Of a stretch of DNA of 64,000 bases, positions 58,691 to 64,000 are shown one piece after another (positions within the stretch are counted from its first letter, which is position 1; each line of letters begins with the position of its first letter). Under the pieces are notes generated by a model. The model saw nothing but the letters and a program-made list of their open reading frames with translations, searched no databases and was not told where the DNA came from. The translations under genes and the position numbers were made by a program. Origin of the DNA: Clostridia bacterium (GTDB lineage: Bacteria > Bacillota > Clostridia > Lachnospirales > Lachnospiraceae); NCBI GenBank assembly GCA_910575725.1, contig CAJTFE010000001.1, positions 142,816-206,815 of the forward strand. Direction: 5' to 3'.

Positions 58691-58736
58691 ATCGAGGTTC
58701 GAACTATATTATATCGAACCTCGATGTATTTGTCAA
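58691..58736 (-). promoter_or_regulatory. Consensus promoter with PadR-type operator
   Basis: On the minus strand TTGACA (58736-58731), a 17-base spacer and TATAAT (58713-58708) match the sigma-A consensus exactly. A perfect inverted repeat, ATCGAGGTTCGA (58691-58702) and TCGAACCTCGAT (58714-58725), brackets the -10 box with an 11-base gap, so bound repressor would exclude polymerase. Confidence 0.85.
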
Positions 58737-58882
58737 CATTTTTTGCAATTGATTTGTCACTTATCATACTTATGAAAGGAAGAGATTATGGGCGGCAGCT
58801 TGCCATTGTAAATAATCAGTAATTATTTTATAATGAAAAATATAAGCCAGAATTTGAGATTTTGAAAGGAAGGGTGATTCTT

Positions 58883-59341
58883 ATGGAAGAAATTATTAGA
58901 AAGCGTGAAATTCCGCCTATGCCGGAGGGCATCAAGATTCGTATGGCCAGCCGTGGATCATTGCCCAGTCAGGAAATCAGTGACATTTCCCAGTTGGGCG
59001 TTCAGGATATAGTCAAAAAAGTCCGCACCGGAAAATACCGTAGCGTGATGATGGCCCCGGATGAGGACAACGAGGAGGGCTTTTTAATGATGGAATCCTC
59101 TTCGGACTTGATTTTTTTGCAAATTTGGGATGCTGAAACGGAGACTGCCTGGGCCTGTTTTAACCCGGGATTGCTGGATTCTGATGAGGAAGCTCCCATT
59201 GAGCCAAGTGATGGGCAGTCCGTTTTCCCTTTGAAATGCACCATGGGGGATCGGGAGCTGGCGGCAAAATGCGTGGAATGGTATGCACACACATGTGAGC
59301 CGTATCCAGGTATGGACTGGCTGAAAAATACGGAGGAATAA
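58883..59341 (+). CDS. Hypothetical protein
   Basis: The 152-residue soluble protein begins at ATG 58883 after GGAAGGGTG. It is acidic, with EIIRKREIPPMPEGIKIRMASRGSLPSQ at the start and a C-terminal DRELAAKCVEWYAHTCEPYPGMDWL. It has the size and charge of some immunity-type proteins, but no family is recognised, so no role is proposed. It is followed after two bases by the TfoX C-terminal domain gene, suggesting cotranscription. Confidence 0.65.
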   Translation: MEEIIRKREIPPMPEGIKIRMASRGSLPSQEISDISQLGVQDIVKKVRTGKYRSVMMAPDEDNEEGFLMMESSSDLIFLQIWDAETETAWACFNPGLLDSDEEAPIEPSDGQSVFPLKCTMGDRELAAKCVEWYAHTCEPYPGMDWLKNTEE

Positions 59342-59343
59342 AT

Positions 59344-59601
59344 ATGTCAGAGTTAACATCCATGATGAATATTGGCAAAGAGATGGCAAATAAGCTCATA
59401 TCGGTTGGCATTGAATCTTCCGAGGAGCTAATTGAGACAGGCGCAAAAAACGCATTTCTTAAGCTAAAGCAGAAATATCCGAAAGTGTGTCTGGTACATT
59501 TATATACATTGGAGGGAGCAATCCATAATACGGAATACAACAGACTTTCAGAGGATACAAAAAAGGAATTAAAAGAATTCAGCGATTTTCTGAAAAAATA
59601 G
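59344..59601 (+). CDS. TfoX/Sxy C-terminal domain protein
   Basis: The 85-residue protein matches the TfoX C-terminal domain, a helix-hairpin-helix-like fold (LTSMMNIGKEMANKLISVGIESSEELIETGAKNAFLKLKQKYPKVCLVHLYTLEGAIHNTEYNRLSEDTKKELKEF). Stand-alone versions are frequent in clostridia and not linked to competence there. It follows the preceding gene by two bases, with GGAGGA in that gene's last codons. Confidence 0.9.
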   Translation: MSELTSMMNIGKEMANKLISVGIESSEELIETGAKNAFLKLKQKYPKVCLVHLYTLEGAIHNTEYNRLSEDTKKELKEFSDFLKK

Positions 59602-59637
59602 CAGGGGTGTAAAATGTTTCTATATGCATATTAGAAC

Positions 59638-59751
59638 TGACGGAGCAGGAAAAGAAAAAATTCTGGGGAGTAATTGTAACTGTGGTAATTGGATCCGTGC
59701 TGATTTTGTTAGTGCCTGTAGTCTGCCATATTATTTTTTATGAGAAATAAT
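59638..59751 (+). other. Possible small membrane protein frame without clear start
   Basis: The frame encodes LTEQEKKKFWGVIVTVVIGSVLILLVPVVCHIIFYEK, a good single membrane helix with polar flanks, but no ATG, GTG or TTG start is in frame. It may be a remnant or have lost its start codon by mutation. Confidence 0.35.
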
Positions 59752-59795
59752 TCGGACTTTGGCTAGGCAGTGCTTGCAGTTTGCTCTGAAAATAA

Positions 59796-59824
59796 TTGAA
59801 ATACTTTGTAAGAGACAGTATAAT
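59796..59824 (+). promoter_or_regulatory. Promoter upstream of the small MGQIANQ protein and fumarase genes
   Basis: TTGAAA (59796-59801), a 17-base spacer and TATAAT (59819-59824). It lies 299 bases before the fumarase alpha start; no Rex-like site is seen here. A 34-codon frame at 59828-59932 without ribosome site lies in between. Confidence 0.65.
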
Positions 59825-59970
59825 TAAATGAAAAATAAACCAGTGAATATGCATTGCAATTATTACGGATTTATTTTAAAATCAGATATAGAATTTGAAA
59901 CCATTTCAAAATCAATGCAGATATTTAGGTAAATGTATTCATATTCATTCTCACCAAAAAGGAAACAAAG

Positions 59971-60096
59971 ATGGGACAGATTGCGAATCAGATGGCCCTT
60001 GAGCTTTACTGCAAGCTCAAGAAAAAGGCAAAGGAAGCAAGACTGCAGAAGCAGTCAGCCAAAAAACAGAATGGAATGAAACAAATTTCATTATAA
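59971..60096 (+). CDS. Small basic helical protein
   Basis: A 41-residue frame (GQIANQMALELYCKLKKKAKEARLQKQSAKKQNGMKQISL) starts at ATG 59971 after AAAAAGGAAAC. It is Lys-rich and helical. I recognise no established family, though short MGQIANQM-type proteins seem familiar from mobile-element regions. It ends 26 bases before the fumarase start. Confidence 0.5.
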   Translation: MGQIANQMALELYCKLKKKAKEARLQKQSAKKQNGMKQISL

Positions 60097-60122
60097 ATAT
60101 TAAATTCAGGAGGTGGTTGCTC

Positions 60123-60965
60123 ATGCGTGAGATTCAGGCACAGCAGATTACGGATGTTGTGGAGAAATTATGTATTGAAGCAAATCAGTATCTTCCCGAG
60201 GATGTTCAGGGTGCCATTCGGCGCTGCCGGGCATGCGAGGACTGGGAGATTGCCCAGGGGGTACTGGATAAGATTATTACAAATTTTGAGATTGCAGAAC
60301 AGGAGAACGTTCCTATTTGCCAGGATACCGGAATGGCTTGTGTATTCCTGGAGATTGGACAGGATGTGCATATCGCGGGCGGCGATTTAAGAGAGGCCGT
60401 GGACGAGGGTGTGCGCCGGGGCTATGACAAGGGATATCTTCGGAAATCTGTAGTAAAAGACCCGGTGCGCCGTGGAAATACGGGAGACAATACACCGGCT
60501 ATGCTCTATACGGAGATTGTTCCCGGAGAGCAGATTAAGGTGACAGTTGGGCCTAAGGGCTTTGGAAGCGAAAATATGAGCGCTATCCGTATGTTTAAGC
60601 CCTCCGCAGGAATTGAGGGAATCAAGGATTTCATTCTGGAGACTGTGGAGACGGCCGGCCCCAATCCATGTCCGCCTATGGTTGTGGGCGTGGGAATCGG
60701 CGGTACCTTTGATAAGTGCGCATTGCTTGCGAAGAAAGCGCTCATGCGCAGCACGGATGAGAGGAACCCGGACCCCTATTATGCGGATCTGGAGGCTGAG
60801 ATGCTGGAAAAGATTAATAAGCTGGGCATCGGGCCCCAGGGCTTTGGCGGAAAGACTACGGCGCTGGCTCTTAATATTGAGACTTTGCCTACCCATATTG
60901 CTGGTATGCCCTGTGCAGTGAATATCAACTGCCATGTGACACGCCATAAGACGGAGGTGATCTAG
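60123..60965 (+). CDS. Fumarate hydratase (class I, Fe-S type) alpha subunit
   Basis: The 280-residue protein is the N-terminal half-enzyme of two-subunit class I fumarases/L(+)-tartrate dehydratases. It has the cluster cysteine in CQDTGMACVF, RRGNTGDNTPAMLYTEIVPG, GGGSENMS-type substrate loop (PKGFGSENMSAIRMFKP) and CPPMVVGVGIGGTFDKC. It hydrates fumarate to malate or the reverse with a [4Fe-4S] cluster. ATG 60123 follows GGAGGTGG. Together with Mdh and the fumarate reductase at 15-25 kb it supplies the middle step to succinate. A tartrate dehydratase role is less likely in this context. Confidence 0.92.
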   Translation: MREIQAQQITDVVEKLCIEANQYLPEDVQGAIRRCRACEDWEIAQGVLDKIITNFEIAEQENVPICQDTGMACVFLEIGQDVHIAGGDLREAVDEGVRRGYDKGYLRKSVVKDPVRRGNTGDNTPAMLYTEIVPGEQIKVTVGPKGFGSENMSAIRMFKPSAGIEGIKDFILETVETAGPNPCPPMVVGVGIGGTFDKCALLAKKALMRSTDERNPDPYYADLEAEMLEKINKLGIGPQGFGGKTTALALNIETLPTHIAGMPCAVNINCHVTRHKTEVI

Positions 60966-60966
60966 G

Positions 60967-61524
60967 ATGGAGAAACATATTCAATTGCCGCTTACGGAGG
61001 AAGTTGCAAAGACACTTCATGCCGGAGACAGTGTTTATCTGACCGGAACGATTTATACATCCAGAGATGCGGGACATAAAAGGATGTGTGAGGCCCTGGC
61101 AAGGGGCGAGGAGCTTCCCTTTGATCCAACGGATGCTACTATTTACTATGTAGGGCCAACTCCGGCTAAGCCGGGACAGGTGATTGGTTCCGCAGGGCCT
61201 ACCACCAGCGGCCGGATGGATGCTTATGCACCTACCATGATGTCGGTTGGCGCCAGAGGCATGATTGGCAAAGGAGCCAGACTGCCGGAGGTTGTGGATG
61301 CCATGAAGAAGTATCACGGCGTTTACTTCGGAGCTATCGGCGGAGCGGGTGCGCTTCTGGCAAAGTGTATTAAGAAGTGTGAGCTGATTGCCTATGAGGA
61401 TCTGGGAGCAGAGGCTCTTCGGAAGCTCTATGTGGAGGATATGCCTCTGGTGGTGATTATTGACAGCGAGGGGAAGAATCTTTACGAGGACGGGAAGGCC
61501 GCTTATCTGGCTTCGCAGAAATAG
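60967..61524 (+). CDS. Fumarate hydratase (class I, Fe-S type) beta subunit
   Basis: The 185-residue protein is the C-terminal half-enzyme: VYLTGTIYTSRDAGHKRM, IYYVGPTPAKPGQVIGSAGPTTSGRMDAYAP, GKGARLPEVVDAMKKYHGVYFGAIGGAGALLAKCIKKCELIAYEDLG and the final VVIIDSEGKNLYEDG. It starts one base after the alpha stop codon. A 35-base piece of this gene and its terminator recur at 29516-29615. Confidence 0.93.
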   Translation: MEKHIQLPLTEEVAKTLHAGDSVYLTGTIYTSRDAGHKRMCEALARGEELPFDPTDATIYYVGPTPAKPGQVIGSAGPTTSGRMDAYAPTMMSVGARGMIGKGARLPEVVDAMKKYHGVYFGAIGGAGALLAKCIKKCELIAYEDLGAEALRKLYVEDMPLVVIIDSEGKNLYEDGKAAYLASQK

Positions 61525-61542
61525 AATGAAAAATACATAAAA

Positions 61543-61581
61543 AACAGGCCAAGGTTATGGATACATGATTTTGGCCTGTTT
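61543..61581 (+). terminator. Terminator of the fumarase operon
   Basis: AACAGGCCAA/TTGGCCTGTT arms, with loop GGTTATGGATACATGAT, 19 bases after the stop codon. The T tract is short (TTTA). A near-identical element lies at 29574. Confidence 0.7.
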
Positions 61582-61774
61582 ACGTTCCATAATGATTCTG
61601 GTGGCTTTTACAATGGGAAAATGATATAATTATGAAGGATACAAGCAGAGCGGTGAATGAAGGTGATTTCTGAATTTTACTGCTGCGGAAAACAAATGGA
61701 AAACGAAAACTGCTTGAAATAGATGTATTCCTGGTAAAAAGAAAAAGATTTATGAATGCTGGAGGAAAAAGAGA

Positions 61775-62419
61775 ATGCATGATTCGGCTATAGAGATGGC
61801 AAAAAGAATGTTGGTGGATAGTATATGGAAAAGTGCGAATCTTGAAGGACTGGGAACTACATTTCCAAAGACCGAAGCAATTCTTGCAAATGCTCCTACA
61901 ACTACGAAAACCGAAGAAGTATTATTTGTTATAAATATGAAGCGTGCATGGCAATTTTTGTTAGACAATCTTGAGTATCATAATTGTATTATGCTGTTGA
62001 GAGAGTTTGATAAGATTGTTGGAGAATTGTTGTTTCATTATGCTGGTGAAATAAGGACAATTCCGGTTCAGATTGGCGGCACATCATGGGAACCGGAGCT
62101 GCCGCATACAGGAATTATCATGGAAGCAATGAATGAAATAGAGCAAATAGAGGAGATTGAATTAAGAGCTTTAAAATATTTTTGTTTTATTGCGCGGACT
62201 CAAATGTTCATTGATGGAAATAAACGGGTAGCGCAGTTAATGGCCAACAAAGTTTTAATTGAAAATAATATAGGAATTTTTCAGATACCTATCGAAAAGC
62301 TGGAAGAATTTAAGGGGATGCTGATTGATTTTTATGAAACAGGAAATGATACAAAGATTATCGGATTTATGAAAGAATATTGCATTAGAAGGATACGGGG
62401 GGTAAAAGGATTGCTTTAA
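61775..62419 (+). CDS. Fic/DOC family protein with altered catalytic motif
   Basis: The 214-residue protein has the Fic fold with motif [16 protein letters not shown] at residues 143-158. In active enzymes the motif is HxFxDGNxR; here the catalytic His is Gln143. An N-terminal SANLEG (residues 20-25) matches the (S/T)xxxE(G/N) inhibitory helix of class II Fic proteins. Loss of His should abolish AMP transfer, so this may be a regulatory or pseudo-enzyme. GGAGG precedes the ATG. The next gene, 55 bases on, encodes a Fic protein with intact motif. Confidence 0.85.
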   Translation: MHDSAIEMAKRMLVDSIWKSANLEGLGTTFPKTEAILANAPTTTKTEEVLFVINMKRAWQFLLDNLEYHNCIMLLREFDKIVGELLFHYAGEIRTIPVQIGGTSWEPELPHTGIIMEAMNEIEQIEEIELRALKYFCFIARTQMFIDGNKRVAQLMANKVLIENNIGIFQIPIEKLEEFKGMLIDFYETGNDTKIIGFMKEYCIRRIRGVKGLL

Positions 62420-62474
62420 CGATACCAATTGGAAGGGAAAGAAGAATAAAATAATAGATTTATGGAGGATTTAT

Positions 62475-63080
62475 ATGGCTCTGGAAAACAAATTAGGTAT
62501 TAATGATTCGGCAGAGCTTGCGAGGGCAGAAGAAAGAATAAGCAAGACGAAAGCCGTTAGATTATATGAAAGTAAAATTGCCGAAGATTTTGAAGTTGGG
62601 AAATTTTCTGGACTTGCGAAAATTCATAAATTTTTATTTGACGAGATATATGACTTTGCCGGCAGGATAAGAACTGTAAATATAGCAAAAGGCAATTTCA
62701 GATTCGCACCTGTAATGTATTTGGATGCTGCGTTAAAACATATTGGTGATATGCCTCAATCTACATTTAATGAAATCATCGAAAAATATGTGGAAATGAA
62801 CGCTGCTCATCCTTTTAGAGAAGGTAATGGAAGAAGCATGCGTATATGGCTTGATTTCATATTAAAAAAAGAATTAAAGTTAGTTATAGATTGGAATAAA
62901 GTCGACAAAGAAGATTATTTACTTGCTATGGAAAGAAGTCCGGTTAAGGATGTGGAAATAAAGGTTTTACTAAAGAATGCATTAACTGATCAAATAGACA
63001 ACAGAGAAATATTTATGAAAGGAATTGACGCAAGTTATTACTACGAGGGGTACAATACATTTAAGGCAGAAGAATTGTAG
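62475..63080 (+). CDS. Fic family protein with intact catalytic motif
   Basis: The 201-residue protein has [23 protein letters not shown] and the complete motif [17 protein letters not shown] (residues 112-128), so it should transfer AMP, or another nucleotide moiety, to a target hydroxyl. It resembles the compact VbhT/E. coli Fic-type toxins. No (S/T)xxxE(G/N) inhibitory helix is visible in it, so it may need a separate antitoxin; no short VbhA-like gene is present, but the preceding His-less Fic protein carries such a helix. Confidence 0.9.
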   Translation: MALENKLGINDSAELARAEERISKTKAVRLYESKIAEDFEVGKFSGLAKIHKFLFDEIYDFAGRIRTVNIAKGNFRFAPVMYLDAALKHIGDMPQSTFNEIIEKYVEMNAAHPFREGNGRSMRIWLDFILKKELKLVIDWNKVDKEDYLLAMERSPVKDVEIKVLLKNALTDQIDNREIFMKGIDASYYYEGYNTFKAEEL

Positions 63081-63097
63081 AAAAGGAGGGAAAATGT

Positions 63098-64000
63098 GTG
63101 GCGAGAACAATCAGCATTGGATGTCAGAATTATGGGACGATTCGAAGAGAAGGCTACTTTTATATAGATAAAACCTCGTTCATCCGTGAATGGTGGGAGA
63201 GCGGGGACAGCGTAACCTTGATTACACGGCCCAGAAGGTTCGGAAAAACCCTTACCATGAGCATGACAGAGCAGTTTTTCTCTGTAAACTATGCCAAGAG
63301 AGAGGAGTTATTTGAGGGGCTTTCCGTTTGGGAAGATGAAAAGTTTCGAAAGCTCCAGGGGACGTATCCCGTTATCAGCCTGTCCTTTGCCAATATAAAG
63401 GAACAGAATTACGAGACAGCACGCAGGAAGCTCTGCCATATATTTTCCAATCTTTATTCCCAGTATGATTTTCTGTTAGAAGGGTCTTTGCTGAATGAGA
63501 AGGAAAAAAGATTTTTCGATTCTGTGTCTGTGGATATGGATGATGTAACGGCTACTCTGTCGCTGCATCAGCTGTCCTTGTACCTGTCGCGTTACTATGG
63601 AAAAAATGTGCTTATTCTATTAGATGAATATGATACTCCTATGCAGGAGGCCTATGTGCATGGATATTGGGAGGAAATGACGGCATTTACGAGAAGTCTT
63701 TTTAATGCGGCTTTTAAGACGAATTCCTGCCTGGAACGCGCCCTTATGACAGGGATTACCAGAGTGAGCAGAGAATCGATTTTTTCCGATCTGAATAATC
63801 TGAAGGTAGTAACAACTACTTCGGATAAATACGCAGACAGCTTCGGCTTCACGGAGGAAGAGGTCTTTGCGGCACTGGAAGAATTTGGACTGCCGGAGCG
63901 CAAACAGGAGGTAAAGAGGTGGTATGACGGCTTTACTTTTGGAAGCCAGACAGATATCTACAATCCCTGGTCAATCCTAAATTATCTTGATACAAAGCGG
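63098..64000 (+). CDS. AAA-ATPase-like domain protein (3' end outside window)
   Basis: The frame starts at GTG 63098, eight bases after AAAGGAGGG, and is open to the right edge (301 codons). The N-terminal AAA_ATPase-like domain is clear: GTIRREGYFYIDKTSFIREWWESGDSVTLITRPRRFGKTLTMSM (Walker A variant), VLILLDEYDTPMQEAY (Walker B) and LMTGITRVSRESIFSDLNNLKVVTTTSDKYADSFGFTEEEV. Members usually end in a PD-(D/E)XK nuclease domain, which would lie beyond the window. The family is abundant and multi-copy in gut clostridia; function unresolved. Confidence 0.9.
   Translation, partial: MARTISIGCQNYGTIRREGYFYIDKTSFIREWWESGDSVTLITRPRRFGKTLTMSMTEQFFSVNYAKREELFEGLSVWEDEKFRKLQGTYPVISLSFANIKEQNYETARRKLCHIFSNLYSQYDFLLEGSLLNEKEKRFFDSVSVDMDDVTATLSLHQLSLYLSRYYGKNVLILLDEYDTPMQEAYVHGYWEEMTAFTRSLFNAAFKTNSCLERALMTGITRVSRESIFSDLNNLKVVTTTSDKYADSFGFTEEEVFAALEEFGLPERKQEVKRWYDGFTFGSQTDIYNPWSILNYLDTKR

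Overview
The window looks like chromosomal DNA of an anaerobic gut-type Firmicute, most likely Lachnospiraceae (Clostridium cluster XIVa). The support is indirect: AGGAGG-type ribosome binding sites, TTGACA-17-TATAAT promoters, a clostridial-type Rex operator, and family content such as LytTR-DUF3021, DUF3796, VTC-DUF4956-CotH, an Lsa-like ABC-F protein, soluble Fe-S redox complexes and PD-(D/E)XK Rpn-like proteins. No rRNA, tRNA or CRISPR array was seen, so genus and species cannot be fixed.

Layout. 0-15 kb is a mosaic of small regulator/effector units: the end of a GH1 glycosidase gene, two tandem palindromic repeats, a nitroreductase, LytTR-DUF3021, an Rpn-like nuclease, TetR plus an MFS pump with shared operator half-sites, an AlbA_2 regulator, DUF1905 and DUF2284 proteins, LysR, MarR plus a MATE pump, and an ABC-F ribosome-protection gene behind a leader peptide and attenuator.

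15.2-26.7 kb is the metabolic core. A promoter carrying a perfect Rex site drives a malate-type dehydrogenase, then HdrB, HdrC, HdrA, MvhD/FlxD, two Fe-S subunits, an FAD/NAD(P) subunit, a fumarate-reductase-like iron-sulfur protein and flavoprotein, and an AspT/SucE-family exporter. With the two-subunit fumarase at 60.1-61.5 kb this gives a full oxaloacetate to malate to fumarate to succinate branch plus export. No membrane anchor for the fumarate reductase is present, so a soluble, possibly electron-bifurcating NADH:fumarate reductase is proposed. This is the best candidate for an undescribed system here.

27-41.6 kb holds a LysM lipoprotein, a DUF3796/XRE pair, a two-component system beside a VTC-DUF4956-CotH cluster whose ABC transporter has been deleted to remnants, a HAD hydrolase, a second Rpn-like protein and several small genes. 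41.8-55.4 kb is a signalling cluster: two ECF sigma/membrane-regulator pairs and three BlaI/BlaR1(M56) pairs, one destroyed by deletion. 52-57 kb contains fragments of accessory genes (DnaC-like, sigma-like, response regulator tail, YciI, DUF6194, KTR). 58-64 kb carries PadR-DUF2812, a TfoX C-terminal domain protein, fumarase, two adjacent Fic proteins (one lacking its catalytic His) and the start of an AAA-ATPase-like gene.

Several short palindromic repeat families recur between genes; two of them end just at ribosome binding sites. A vestige of the fumarase beta gene with its terminator lies at 29.5 kb, 32 kb from the intact copy.
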